64,000 nucleotides of DNA, from assembly GCA_013180625.2 (NCBI GenBank), contig SNVD02013097.1, positions 631,501-695,500 of the forward strand, read 5' to 3'. Shown here one piece after another: positions 24,610 through 36,542 of the stretch (positions are counted from its first letter, which is position 1; each line of letters begins with the position of its first letter). This stretch comes from Boswellia sacra (lineage: Eukaryota; Streptophyta; Magnoliopsida; Sapindales; Burseraceae). The translations under genes were made by a program, and so were the position numbers. The notes below the pieces were generated by a model. That model had not been told where the DNA came from, ran no database searches, and was given only the letters and a program-made list of their open reading frames with translations.

Positions 24610-25375
24610 ATTGATTGTCACTTGCGTGGCCAAAATTTTTTCCTCCTTTCTTATCACGAGAATAGTTGTTTCCACGCCCTTTCTTTTTGATTCCATTGTT
24701 GGTATTGCTTGGCTTTTCCTTGGAAATCTGCAAATTAGTATGAAAAGCATTTTCCACAATTAGCTTATCATATCTTTTGAACCTATCTTCATGAGATAAA
24801 AGTGAACCAAGTAACTCATCAACCATTAGTACACTTAAAACTTTAGATTCTTCTATTGCTGCCACAATATGATCATATTTAAAAGGCAAGCTTCTCAAAA
24901 TTTTTTCTACAACTTTCTCATCAGATAAATTCTCACCAAATTTTTTGATTTGATTCACAATTTCCATCAAAGAGCAAAAATAATCATGAATTGACTAACC
25001 ATCCTTCATCAATGAAGTTTCAAATTTTCTACGAAGAGTTCAAAGCTTCACAGTGAGCACCTTTGCATTACCCTGATACACTTTCTGTAATGCATCCCGT
25101 GCCTCCTTTGCATTTGTTGTTGCAAAAATACGTGAAAAAATGGATTCAACAACAGCTTGTTGTATGACAAACAAGGCTTTGGCATCTTTCTTTCGAATAT
25201 CTTTGAGATTTTCTGCAGAAACTCCTTCATCTGAGTAGCCATTCTTCACTAGCTCCTATAAATCTTGAGAGATAAAAAAAAAAGTCTTCATCTTTGTGCT
25301 ACAAACATTATACCTACTGACTTGAAATAGAGGAATTGTTGGTTGTGCAAAAACCAAACTAGTATTGTTTGCCAT
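24610..25375 (-). pseudogene. Copia gag (UBN2-type) of the intron-1 element
   Basis: Begins at ATG 25375 (MANNTSLVFAQ). Gag_2/UBN2 features follow: VYQGNAKVLTVKL, then EIVNQIKKFGENLSDEKVVEKILRSLP and a basic tail. The nucleocapsid knuckle is not intact near 24,600. The frame is broken near 25,250 and 25,030. It would form the particle shell in an active element. Confidence 0.75.
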
Positions 25376-25404
25376 TATGAAAATAACTTGGCTTTGATAC
25401 CAGA

Positions 25405-25844
25405 TGTTGATTTAAATGAGACACGACAAACAAAACAAAAGAAAATGCTCAACACTCAAAAGTTGAATAAACACAATTTGAACTTCTCTCAATATTGATT
25501 AGAGTAAGAGAGGTAAACATAAAATAAAAGACTATGTTGTGAAGAAATTCCTACTTGAATGATTGGAATGGAAATAAGCTTTTATATAGGAATACAAAGA
25601 TTAACATGACTCCTAAACATTAATGCCACTAAGACACTAACTCAACCCATGACCACCACTACTCATGTCTTCCTAAATATTAGTACAACTAAGCACTACC
25701 TCAACCCATGACCACCATCACTCTTGTCACTCCACTAAATGCAACAATTTAGGACTTAATAAATAACATGGACTAACCATTAGTTACATAAAAATAGGAA
25801 TAAATAACATAAAAATATTGACATGTTCTACATTAACTTTAACA
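25405..25844 (-). repeat. 5' LTR of the intron-1 Copia element (440 bp)
   Basis: Homologous to 20953-21404, with a 12-bp net length difference. It is followed on the minus strand by the Met-tRNA-type primer binding site. Confidence 0.9.
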
Positions 25845-25896
25845 GAGATCTTTTCTTTGTAATATGGATAAGTAATTTCTTTAGGTTGATTTACAG

Positions 25897-26056
25897 ATAT
25901 TGATGAGTGCAAGGATGGGGGACACAGATGTCCTCATACATGTATCAATGAAGAAGGGAGTTATAGATGCGAGTGCCCCAAAGAGTACAACAAGCTTAAA
26001 AGAAAAGGTGAAGAGAGTTGTATACGCGATAACTTTTTAGTGATTCAAATCAGTCT
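25897..26056 (+). pseudogene. WAK exon 2 (calcium-binding EGF domain)
   Basis: After an acceptor TTTACAG the frame reads IDECKDGGHRCPHTC then INEEGSYRCECP, the DxDEC...CxNxxGSYxCxC pattern of EGF_CA repeats that precedes the membrane segment in WAKs. It ends VIQISLGV at a GT that opens a GT/AT microsatellite (26,057-26,098) inside the next intron. It belongs with exon 1 at 20,011. Confidence 0.85.
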
Positions 26057-26289
26057 TGGTGTGTGTGTGTGTGTATATATACATACATACATATATATTA
26101 TGGTCAATCTATGTGTCTATGAATGTAGCAACTGATAGAAACTTTGTCTTCTCCATTTGATTAGAGGTTAAGGACAGAGGAGAATAGAGAGTACATCTTA
26201 ATCTAGAAGAGTTAAGATGGAAGGTTTTGATTTTAATTTGTATTTTTTTAAACCAAAATTGAATGGTTTTATGTTGATATATACAACAA

Positions 26290-26615
26290 AAATTTATAAT
26301 TGCATTGTTGGCATATGCTTTGTGGTTCTGCTTCTCAGTATCACTTGGTTGTACTTGATGTGGAAGAGAAGAAAGCTCATCAAACTTAAAAGAGAAGTTT
26401 TTTAAGCAAAATGGTAGCTATCTTTTACAAGAGGAACTCGCAAAATGAAGTGGATCTACTAATACTGCAAAAATTTTCACTGTTGATGAACTCAAGAAGG
26501 CAACCAACAACTCTGCTGAGGTTAGAATCATTGGCCGATGAGGCTATGGCACAGTATAAAGGATTTTTAACAGACAATAATCCGATTGCCATAAAGAAGT
26601 CCAAAGCAATGGATA
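26290..26615 (+). pseudogene. WAK exon 3, membrane segment and kinase N-lobe, interrupted
   Basis: The membrane helix CIVGICFVVLLLSITWLYL is followed by basic stop-transfer residues and LIKLK. A frameshift near 26,395 moves the frame to the KQNGSYLLQEELA juxtamembrane motif. The N-lobe follows (FTVDELKKATNNSAE), but the Gly-rich loop has TGA in place of the second Gly codon and a 2-base loss after GTV. The lysine motif IAIKKSKAMD is intact and stops exactly at the retrotransposon insertion. The rest of the exon resumes at 36,543. Confidence 0.85.
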
Positions 26616-27481
26616 TGTAAGTTCTGAAAGTATGCAGTTATAAGAAATATAACAGTAAACTGTAAAGTAAATCGGCACAGGAGGATTTTTACATGGTTCG
26701 GTTATAAAACCTACATCCATGGATAGCTATAGATCTGCAATTCACTAAGTTCTTGTTTGTACAATCTTTAGGATCGTTTACAGTGTTGACTCACTCTCAC
26801 ACATTGACCTAATCTTTGTAAAACAAAATCCTGCCAAGATCTTAAACTCTAGTGACACTGCTCACTCTCTATCGCAGATAACTTAACAACACACTGTTAA
26901 GTTATATATAACAACGACGTCTGACACTGAATTACATAAACACTTAACCCACAAGTTATCCCAAGTGTCTATTAACTTAAACAAACCTAATCAAATATTC
27001 ACGCACGATTTTTATCTCTCATACATGAATCAAAGACTCAAAGAATCAAATCGATAAAGCATTCCTATTTGCGTTGAAGCTCTCCTCTTTAATTCTTGGA
27101 ATGCCGAAACCTAAATTCACACAACACACCGCTTACTTTCATTATGAAAATATAACGGTATATATAGTGGTATGCCTGGACAAAATCTCCTTAGAATCTT
27201 GTAAAAATTCTAATAAAAAACACATTAGGATAATGAGAAATATAATAGGAATAGATATAATTAAACTCCAAAAGGAATTAGGACACAAATAAATATTCCT
27301 CCTATTTTAATTAGAATACTAGAAATAATATCCTAATCTAATGAGATATTTATTATAAATCAAATACTTCCTAAAATATACTTCTAGAAATAGTAAAATA
27401 GGAATCAAAATAATATTCTAGTTTTATCACAAGTTGTACAAAATATAATATGTGTATTACACATGTACGTTGACACCAACA
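26616..27481 (-). repeat. 3' LTR of the Sirevirus-like element (866 bp)
   Basis: Starts TGTAAG and ends GACACCAACA on the + strand. Matches 35693-36537 closely, with scattered substitutions and small indels. Contains GGTATATATAGTGG, a TATA-like box. Confidence 0.9.
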
Positions 27482-27482
27482 A

Positions 27483-27970
27483 TCTCCCCCTTTTTGGCAA
27501 CTTGTGATGAAAATACTAAACTGTTTTTGATCAAAGAAAATCACACATGATAAGTCAGACATAACCATAAGCTATCATGAAATAGCAAACAGAAAAATAT
27601 CATGTTTAAAGAAATAACATGAATGCTGTTACATAGCTCATAACAGAACACTGTCTGACTATGTGTATATCCTACAATTTCAACACAAAACGAAGTGTGA
27701 CAAACTTGTAAAACAACAATGCAATCAGATCATGATTAGAGCAAATAAAAAACATACATCAAATGAAATAAGCAGATAAAAACACATAACGCAGTAAAGA
27801 AATAACACAAAGCATCAAAATAGTTCGAATGCACACACAAAGCAAGCATAGCATAAGTTTTTACTCCCCCTTACTCCATACTTACAACCCTTGATAGAAA
27901 GTAGTAACAAAAACAGAGTTAGAAGTAATAGTTATATCAAAAAAATTTAGAAACTCCTTATCTCCCCCTT
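27483..27970 (-). promoter_or_regulatory. polypurine tract and repeated PPT-like motifs
   Basis: TCTCCCCCTTTTTGG at 27,483-27,497 (CCAAAAAGGGGGAGA on the minus strand) abuts the 3' LTR and is the polypurine tract. Further CTCCCCCTT copies stand at 27,864-27,872 and 27,962-27,970, and a related CTCCCCCT at 30,192. Multiple conserved PPT motifs upstream of the 3' LTR are a described Sirevirus trait. Confidence 0.7.
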
Positions 27971-27974
27971 GATT

Positions 27975-29890
27975 TCAGCACAAGTGCCAAAAGCACTTAA
28001 TAAAGTCTTGGAGACTTTCGAATAGGGGGGAAGAGGAACTGCCAGGGTGCTTCTTAAATCTGCCAGCCTTCACTTTGTACCATTTGCCAGTTGTAGTGGG
28101 AGTAGGCTGCTCAGAACCCACATTTGCAGGTTGCTCTTCAACTGTCTCTGAGGAAGTAGCAGTAACTTCAGTTACAACTCTGTGAATCTCCTTATCAAGT
28201 CTCTCTGCACTGATTTTCGTTGTGGGTAACTCAACAACAGGTTGTTGAGAAGATACCAGTGACTCTTTGGTAAGAGTAGATGGTGGAGATGTGGCTGGTG
28301 CAGTTGTGTCTTTAGCAGGAGGGGGTGCCTGAGTGTGTTTTGTAGATGATGAGGTTGGATCTTCATGTGGTGGTGACTGTGTTGATGGTAGAGAGGCATG
28401 ATGCTCTGCTTCAGGGACAGGAGAAACATGAGGTTCTTCCTCAGTAATTGGTGAAGGCAACTTCATCTCGGATTCTGACTTTGTTGGTTCATCTGACAAA
28501 GACTCATCTTTTAGTGTTGGAGCTGTTGATTCAATTTTCTGCTTCCGCTTGTCAGATGGTTTCTTCACCAATTTGGTCTTCTTCTTTGCTTTTAATCCCT
28601 TAGCAGTTGTCTTGAATTTTGTTTTCTTTTGCTGCTTTTTTGCTGTTATGTCTGTCTCAATAGTAGTTTGTGCAGCTTGACCTGCTGCAGGCATTTGCTC
28701 AGCTTCTGCAGGCAGTGGTGCATCAGGTTCTGGTATGTGCTCAGTGGACTTCTTAGGAACCACATTTTCAGTTTCCATTGGTAGTGACTCTTCTGTAGTA
28801 CCAGAGTGTCGTGTAAACTTTGCCTCCAAAATAGATTGTTTAACTTTGATATCCTTCAAATCCTGCACAATCTCAGTCAAAGTAGAATTTATCAAAACAA
28901 GCTGTTTTTCAACATTTTTCATTTGATTTTTCCTGACTCTCTTTGGTTTTGGTTCTGGTGCAGGCAAGTCAGTCTTATCATGCAATCGAAGTTGAAAGCC
29001 CTTTGTAATGGATTTTGACAGAATTTCAGTGTGTTCCTTAGGACTTATAGGAATACTATTCTATGCTAAAATTCCTTGAATCAAGCATGGAAACACAAGC
29101 AAGTGGTAGTCAGAGTTGTATAGACCAATTTGAACAATCATTCTATAAGCTAGCAAACCAAAATTAATAGGTCGATTGGTGCACAAACAGTACAAAAATT
29201 TAACTCTGTCTTCCTGAACTTGATTTTGGTGGGAAGAGGGAAGCCAATTGAATTGTGCAATCTTATGCATTACCCTATACTTCTTTCTAAGGTATTGCTG
29301 GTCAATACCATCCCTCGGGTTCTAATCAATATCTGATCTACCAGTCAATTCCTTAATTACTATAGCCATATCAAAATTCTCATCCAAAGAATGTAAACTG
29401 CCTATTGGAATATCCAAGAATGTGTTTATGATGTTCGGAGAGAATTTCACAAACTTTCCTCGACCATAAACCTTGTGATAATGAAAGCTTTTAGGATCAT
29501 CAATAGAATCTTGAATTAAAGACTTCACAGGGGGTAGGAAGTTGTTTACCGTAGGAGTCCAGTATATAGACTCAAGAAGATCACTTAAACCATAGCTGTT
29601 GAAGTCTGTCAGCTTTACCAGTCTTTTCATTTGTAACTTCCTTTGTGAAGTGTACTTCAAAAATTTCTATTTGATGGCTGTTGTGAGGAACTTGTTGTAC
29701 TTTGGCCCACCTTATCTTTCATCTTCTTCACAGGAATTAGTTCATCTTCGCTTATGGCTGGATCAATAGGAATCTCTGTATGAGGCTATTGAGAAGGAGA
29801 CGACTATTCACTGTTGTCATTGTTGTAACCAGAGTCATTCTGTGAAGATGAAGAACTGTTGAGCTTTGAAGTCTCAGATGAGGTCGCCAT
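27975..29890 (-). pseudogene. third ORF after pol in the Sirevirus-like element (env position; plant transposon-protein-like)
   Basis: Starting ATGGCGACC at 29890, the frame runs Ser-rich, then (29,660-29,322) KLTDFNSYGLSDLLESIYW and GRGKFVKFSPNIINTFLDIP. This pattern resembles the putative plant transposon protein domain found in extra retroelement ORFs. The last part (28,985-27,975, 336 codons) has a coiled coil (NVEKQLVLINSTLTEIVQDL) then a long Lys-rich and Pro/Ser/Thr-rich tail. Three stops split it. No signal peptide or membrane helix is seen, so an envelope role is not supported. It lies ~850 bases downstream of pol. Confidence 0.6.
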
Positions 29891-30738
29891 TGTTAGGGTT
29901 TCAAGTCTGCAACAATTTCTCAGAACAAGAGAGAAACAAGACGAGGGACAGTAGAGAAATTGTTGAATGAGTATGGAATAAACAAAAAAATACCCTAACT
30001 GTTCTCGTAATATACTAGGCTGAATAAAAAATTTTTGTTTTTAACAAAATTTAATATTAATTCCTTTTCCAAAACCGTAATTCCCTTTCCAAAACCGTTT
30101 AATAACTGTCATTAATGAATAGAAATTCAAATTTTGATTTCCATTAGACTAAGGAGTTCTAATAGAGTTAGGATTCCTGCCACTGAAACTTCTCCCCCTC
30201 AGTTCAATACAGCTGACATGGCACTTTGACACATCGACACACAAGAAAAGTCAAATTTCGGATTGGCATAAAGAGCATCGTATGTTATGAAAAACGTAAC
30301 AGAAAACAGTTAACAATAACATAACAATAATATCTAGACATCATATGAATCATTCTAAGAAAGCATATTTCAGAGCTGTTTATTTACTTTTAATTATTTT
30401 ATCACTTAATCCAGTTGAGTGATCAACCTGAGCATGCTTCTTACACACACAAAAGTTAATCTCAATGTGAATTTTCTAAATAAATACAGTAGCTTTCACA
30501 CATGTATAGAGGTAGCCCTTTTCCATTTGAGTGGGTGACCTCAACATATTTCCTAGATACAATGAAGTTACTCTCAATGGATAGCTTTCACACATCATAT
30601 ATTGGTAGCCCTCTCTGTATTTTTATTTTAAACCAGTATTTTATCATTCACACAATTTTTATATTTCAGCTCACACATGCTAAATTAGAAAAAAACTTAT
30701 GATATTGCAGATACAAATAACATAACAGTAAGTAGTGT
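29891..30738 (-). other. non-coding spacer between pol and the third ORF of the Sirevirus-like element
   Basis: AT-rich, with no frame. It contains one polypurine-like site (CTTCTCCCCCTCAG at 30,189). Confidence 0.5.
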
Positions 30739-33700
30739 TTACTCAGAAAACTGACATATGCCTAAGGCCTTTCTTAGATTTCCAAATTTTGATGTATCCA
30801 ATCCCTTAGTGAACAAGTCAGCCAATTGTCTATCAGTGGAGATGTGTTCAATGTGTATCACCTTAGACTCTACGAGTTCCCTTATAAAATAGTATCTTAT
30901 GTCAATGTGTTTTGTTCTAGAATGCTGAACATGATTTTTAGAAATATTTATAGTCTAGTATTATCACAAAACACAGTTATAGGCTTTTGTTCAATACCAT
31001 AATCACTCAACATTTGCTTCATCCATAATAGTTGTGTGCAACAACTTCCTGCAGCTATGTATTCGGCTTCAGCAGTAGACAAAGAAATAGAATTCTGCTT
31101 TTTGCTGTGTCATCAAATTAAGTTAGTACCAAGATAAAAACACCTTCCTGATGTACTTTTTCTATCATCTGCATTTTCTGCCCAATCAGCATTACTAAAC
31201 CCTGCAAGATAATCATTTGTATATTTAGAAAACCATATACCATAATCATGGGTTCCATGTACATACTTGATGATTCTGTTAGCAGCTGTCAGATGTGATT
31301 CTTTGGGATTTGCTTGAAATCTTGCACAAAGTCCTACACTAAAGCACAAGTCTAGTCTACTTACTGTGAGGTATAACAAACTACCAATGATACTCTTATA
31401 CAAACTTGCATCAACCTATTTTCCTGTAGTGTCTTTTGAAAGTTTTAGATTAGTACTGATAGGAGTTTTCATTGGTTTTGAATTCTCAAGCCCAAATTTC
31501 TTTACAAGATTTTTACCATATTTTGATTGAGATATGAATATCCCATCATTCATTTGCTTAACCTGTAATCTAACAAAGAAATTTAATTCTCCTATCATGC
31601 TCATCTCAAACTCTTCCTGCATCAACTGAACAAACTCATTAGTTTTGCTTTTGTTAGTTGATCCGAATACAATGTCATTCACATATATTTGAGCAACAAT
31701 AAAATAGTTAGACGCATGTTTGATAAACAAAGTCTTATTATTGCTACCTCTTTTATAACCTCTGTTGATCAAAAAATTTGTCAACCTTTCATACCAAGCT
31801 CTAGGAGCTTGTTTCAAACCATATAAAGCTTTGTGTAATTTGTATACAAAATCAGGATGTTTAGGATATTCAAAATCCTTAGGCTGTTCAACAAAGACTT
31901 CTTCATTAAGATAGCTATTTAAAAATGCTGTTTTAACATCCATTTGGTACAACTTAAAATCAAGCAAACAAGCAATTGCAAGTAGTAATCTGATTGACTC
32001 AAGTCTAGCTACTGGTGCAAAGGTTTCATCAAAGTTTATGCCTTCTACTTGTGTGTAACCTTGTGCAACTAGCCTAGCTTTATTTCTTACTACTTGGCCA
32101 CTTTCATCAGTTTGATTTTTGAATATCCATTTAGTTCCAATAAAATTTGCATTTTTTAGCCTAGGAACTAATTCCCATACTTTATTCCTTTTAAATTGAT
32201 TAACTTCATCTTGCATAGCTTGAATCCAAACATCTTCTTTTAAAGCTTTTTTCACATTTTTTGGTTTAACTAAAGAAACATAACAAGCAAATCTTACTTG
32301 ATTTCTTACCTTGCTTTGAGTTTTCATCATACCATCTGGTATTCCAATAATAGAACTTGTTGGATGTGCCTTCTGAATCCAAGTGGGTGGATCTTTTCTA
32401 TCATCCTCATTCTGATTGAATTTCTGTTCAAATTTGAATTGTTAGTTGTCATTGTTACGTCGGGTGTAACAGCAGTTGTTTCCTCTTTCATAACAGAATC
32501 TTCTTTATTGTTGCTGTCTGAATCTGATTTCTCTGTATCTTCTGTGAAGCTGGTTATGTTTTTCTCTTGTGAGTACTTTGCATAATCATCCAGATCATCC
32601 AATACTACGTTTGCAGATTCTATGACTGGCTCAATTCTCGAATTGTAAACTCGAAAAGCTTTGCTGTTTTGTGCATATCCCACAAAGACTCCTTCATCAC
32701 TTCTCGGATCTAATTTTCCTAACTGCTCTATGTCATTTAAGATGTAACACCTACATCCAAAAACATGAAAATATTTCAAATTCGGTTTTCTACCTTTCAA
32801 AATTTCATAAGGTGTCTAGTTAGTGCCAGGTCTTAGAACAACTCTATTTGAAATATAGCAAGTAGTGCTTATTGCTTCAGCCCATAGCCTCTTGGTCAAC
32901 TTCTTGCTATTAAGCATCACTCTAGCCATCTCTTAAAGAGTTCTATTCTTTCTTTCCACAATGCCATTTTGTTCAGGGGTTTTGGGAGCTGAAAATTTAT
33001 GATCAATTCCATGATATTTGTAAAAGTCAGCATAACGAACGTTTTCAAACTCCTTTCCATGATCACTTCTTATTCTCACAATCCTTCCAATGTTCTTATT
33101 TTGCTCATTGTCAAGCTTAACACAAAGATTCCTAAAAGCTTCAAAAGTGTCAGATTTTTCTTTAATAAAATCAACCCAAGTATATCTAAAAAAATCATCC
33201 GCACAAACAAATATGTATCTTTTACCTGTAATGCTTTCAATTTGTATAGGACTCATAAGATCCATGTGAAGCAAATCAAGTATTTTAGATGTGGTAAGAT
33301 ATGGATTTGATTTGTGTGAACTTCTAATTTGTTTTCCCATTTGACATGGTCCACAAATTTCATTAAATTTGTCATCAAGTTTAGGAACTTCTTTTACAAC
33401 ACCTAACTTAGTTAATTTAACCAAGTCTTTGTAATTTAAGTGTCCTAATTTTTGATACCATAATTCTAAATCTGAAATCCTAGCTTGAAATACAATCTTT
33501 ACTAAATAACAATTATCCGAATATCTATTACCTTCTAGAATGCATTCGCCAATATTATCCAAGACCATGCATTTGTTTTGTGTGAAATTAACAATATACT
33601 TGTCATCACATATCTGACTAATACTAATAAGATTTGCTTTCAAATCTAACCAACAAGACATTTTGAAAGTTAGGTAGGCCTTTGACATTCAAAATGCCTT

Positions 33701-33850
33701 TACCAATGATCTTACTCGTTGCTCCATCTCCATAGGTGACATTTCCTTCCCTGCATGCTTTAAAATCTGTTAAAAACTGTTTATTTTCAATCATGTGCCT
33801 GGAACAACCACTGTCAAAATACCAAAAATCATTAGAAGAGTGCTTAAGTG
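30739..33850 (-). pseudogene. pol (PR-INT-RT-RNase H) of the Sirevirus-like element
   Basis: The protease site DSGCSRHM lies near 33,810. Integrase has GAG_pre WYQKLGHLNYKDL with CGPCQMGK, then the core VCADDFFRYTWVDF and EQNGIVERKNRTL (33,688-32,933). RT has FDETFAPVARLESIRLLL, YQMDVKTAFLNSYLNEEV, LYGLKQAPRAWYERL (32,330-31,416). The catalytic YVDD is YVND (NDIVFGS), which would abolish polymerisation. RNase H (31,403-30,739) ends ADLFTKGLDTSKFGNLRKAL. Frame breaks occur near 32,930, 32,810, 31,410 and 31,110. The 304-codon RT frame is the best preserved part. Confidence 0.88.
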
Positions 33851-33923
33851 CAGTAAAAGCAACTTTGCATACTGTCTTCTCTTTCTTAACCTACTGCAGC
33901 TGTGACTTTTGTAACAGTTTGAA

Positions 33924-34472
33924 CTATCTTGATCTTTTATGTAAAAGATTTAACAATTTAAAGCATCTAGGTCTAATATGTCCCTTTTTACCACAAAAAT
34001 AACAAGTAGGAATGAATTTCTTTACCTTTTCAGGACTGGATTTGAAAGAGCTCAGAGGAGAAACAAATGTTTCATTACTCTTTGAAGTAGGACTCGACTT
34101 TAAAAAGTTAAGTTCAAAGTTTTTACCTAATGTTGAAGCTTTTACAAAAACTATTTTTGATGAAGATGCAACATTTCCTTCTGTATATCCCAATCCATGT
34201 TTGTTGGAGTTGTCTCTTCCAAGACTCAAGACCTGATCAAGTTTGGCTGCCCCAATTTTGAGTTGATCAACACACTTTTTGCTTTCAACTAGTTCTGTCA
34301 TAATTTTCTCAATATGTGCTGTTTTATCTGTCAAGACAGTCTCTAGTTCTGTGATATGGTTTTCAACATAAGTTTTTTCACATTCCAGCACCTCAACCTT
34401 CTTCTTCAAGGTTTTGATTTCTTCTTTCTGACTCAGCCATTCACTATAAAGTGCATTGTAAGTTTCTTGCAA
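33924..34472 (-). pseudogene. gag-pol linker with coiled coil and second zinc knuckle
   Basis: A 182-codon frame opens with a long heptad-rich helix (KEEIKTLKKKVEVLECE...) and ends with CYFCGKKGHIRPRC, a second CX2CX4HX4C knuckle. It lies between gag and protease and would be part of one gag-pol polyprotein in an intact element. Confidence 0.65.
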
Positions 34473-34643
34473 CTCTTCATATTATTCGGGACCATCTTTT
34501 TCATCTGAATGATCAACACTGGTTTTGCAATTATCTATCATGTCAGACATAATAGTTTTTTCTTTATCAGCTGCAGATGCTGTAAATGCAACAAAATTAC
34601 TCATGCAATCTTGATATTCTGAATCCGATCCTGATTCATCACT

Positions 34644-35629
34644 CTAGGTTGCTGTCAGGCCTTTGTTCTTCTTCTTGAGATTAGCACATTCAGACTGAAT
34701 ATGCCCATAACTAGAACATTCATAACACTGAATCTGTACTTTCTTATCAGGTTGCTTCGAAATCTTCTTGTCATTCTCCTTGTTGAACTTCCTGAACTTG
34801 TCTTCATTTGAGCTTGATGGCTTTCCTTGATTCTTTTTCCTGAAATTTCTTTTCATGAACTTGACATAATTTCTAGTTAAAAAAGCTATCTGTTTAGAAT
34901 CAGTTTCATCAAGCTCATCATTACCTTCATCATTAGATTTTTCAGTTTTAACATTTGATGCTATGCTTTTTCCTTTTTGCTTCCTAGTACTTTGATTAAT
35001 TTCAAAGTTTTGGAGAATGCCAATCAGTTCATCAACCCTCATCTCATCAGTGTTTTTAACTTCCTCAATGGCTGAAATTTTAGGTTGAAATATATCTGAA
35101 ACAGACCTAATTATTTTGCTAACAATTTCTGCATCAGTGAAAGTTTTTCGAAGCATGTATGCCGAATTTGTGATATGACATATCTTGGAGTAAAACTCTG
35201 AAATCAATTCATCCTCATGCATCGTTAAATTTTCAAATTGAGAATTAAGTCTCATCAATTTAGATCTTTTAACCGATGCAATACCTTCATGTTTTACCTC
35301 AAGTATGCCCCATGCTTCTTTGGCCACTTTGCATCTAGAAATCTATCCGAAATTGTTTAAGTCCACTGCAGCAAAAATTGCATTGAGAGCCTTAGAATTC
35401 CAGCTAGAACGTCGGTATTCTTCATCAGTCCATTCATCCTCAGGTTTGGGTTCGGAATCACTAAAAGCATTCAACTTTGTTGGCGGTGTCCATCCTTTAA
35501 GCACACTAGTCCATGCCTGTCATCAAGAGATTTGATATACATCATCATTCTTACCTTCCAATATGAGTAATTACCATCATCAAGAATGGGTGGTTGTGTT
35601 CCAGATCCTCCATTGCGAATAAACTCCAT
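34644..35629 (-). pseudogene. gag of the Sirevirus-like element
   Basis: Starts MEFIRNGGSGTQPPILDDGNY at 35629 (typical Copia gag opening). After breaks near 35,520 and 35,340 it continues with UBN2 sequence (AKEAWGILEVKHEG; LTMHEDELISEFYSKIC) and a basic linker. It ends with the zinc knuckle CYECSSYGHIQSEC, a perfect CX2CX4HX4C. The frame stops at about 34,644. Confidence 0.8.
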
Positions 35630-35692
35630 TCTTCCAAATCAACCTTATCGTTTTCTTCACTTGTTTATCAGTGAACCTACTCTGATACCAAT

Positions 35693-36537
35693 TGTAAGTT
35701 CTGGAAGTATGCAATTATAAGAAATATAACAGTAAACTGTAAAGTAAATCGGCACAGGAGGATTTTTATGTGGTTCGGTTATAAAACCTACGTCCACGGA
35801 GAGCTATAGAGCTGCAATTCTAAGTTCTTGTTTGTACAATTTTTAGGATCGTTTATAGTGCTGACTCACTCTCACATATTGACCTAATCTTTGTAAAACA
35901 AAATCCTGCCAAGATCTTAAACTCTAGTGACACTGCTCACTTTCTGTCGCAGATAACTTAACAACACACTGTTAAGTTATACATAACAACGACGTCTGAC
36001 ACTGAATTACATAAACACTTAACCCGCAAGTTATCCCAAGTGTCTATTAACTCAAATAGACCTATTCAAATATTCACGCACGATTTTTATCTCTCATACA
36101 TGAATCAAAGACTCAAAGAATCAAATCAATAAAACATTCCTATTTGCATTGAAGCTCTCCTCTTTAATTCTTGGAATGTCGAAACCTAAACTCACACAAC
36201 ACACCGCTTACTTTCGTTATGAAAATATAACGGTATATATAGTGGTATGCCTGGACAAAATCTCCTTAGAATCCTGTAAAAATTCTAATAAAAAACACAT
36301 TAGGATAAGGAGAAATATAATAGGAATAAATATAATTAAACTCTTAAAGGAATCAAGACACAAATAAATATTCTCCTATTTTAATTAGGATACTGGAAAC
36401 AATATCCTAATCTAATGAGATATTTATTATAAATCAAATACTTCCTAAAATATACTTCTAGAAACAGTAAAATAGAAATAAAAATAATATTCTAGTTTTA
36501 TCACAAGTTGTACAAAATATAATATGTGTATGGCACA
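35693..36537 (-). repeat. 5' LTR of the Sirevirus-like element (845 bp, outer end damaged)
   Basis: Same sequence as the other LTR except that the last ~30 bases are reduced to TATGGCACA before the GGATA duplication. The loss removes the normal TGTTGG terminus needed for integration. Confidence 0.88.
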
Positions 36538-36542
36538 GGATA

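Larger units (their letters stand above)
20953..25844 (-). mobile_element. Copia LTR retrotransposon (4892 bp), TSD GAGAT, inserted in WAK intron 1
   Basis: LTRs at 20953-21404 and 25405-25844 start TGTTGATTTA and end CTTTAACA. Flanks are GAGAT on both sides (20948-20952, 25845-25849). The primer site TGGTATCAAAGCC (minus) is at 25390-25402, two bases from the 5' LTR, and the polypurine tract AAGGGGGGG is at 21405-21413. Order on the minus strand is gag, protease, integrase, RT, RNase H, the Ty1/Copia order. The LTRs differ by several indels and many substitutions, and every domain has stops or frameshifts, so the copy is old and dead. Confidence 0.93.
26616..36537 (-). mobile_element. Sirevirus-like Copia retrotransposon (~9.9 kb), TSD GGATA, inserted in WAK kinase exon
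   Basis: LTRs at 26616-27481 (866 bp) and 35693-36537 (845 bp) begin TGTAAGTTCTG. GGATA flanks both ends (26611-26615, 36538-36542), and removing the element plus one TSD restores a continuous kinase frame. The primer site TGGTATCAGAGT (minus) is at 35679-35690 and the polypurine tract lies at 27,483-27,497. The coding order gag-PR-INT-RT-RH, plus a ~2-kb extra ORF after pol, long LTRs and repeated CTCCCCCTT motifs all fit the Sirevirus lineage. The outer end of the 5' LTR has lost about 21 bases. Several stops show it is inactive. Confidence 0.92.

Noticed and set aside
26057..26098. GT/AT microsatellite as a functional element
   Set aside because: Simple repeat at the start of a WAK intron; it has no evident role beyond ordinary slippage.
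27975..28985. Sirevirus-like third ORF as a viral envelope
   Set aside because: No signal peptide, membrane helix or cysteine pattern; Lys/Pro/Ser-rich with a coiled coil instead.
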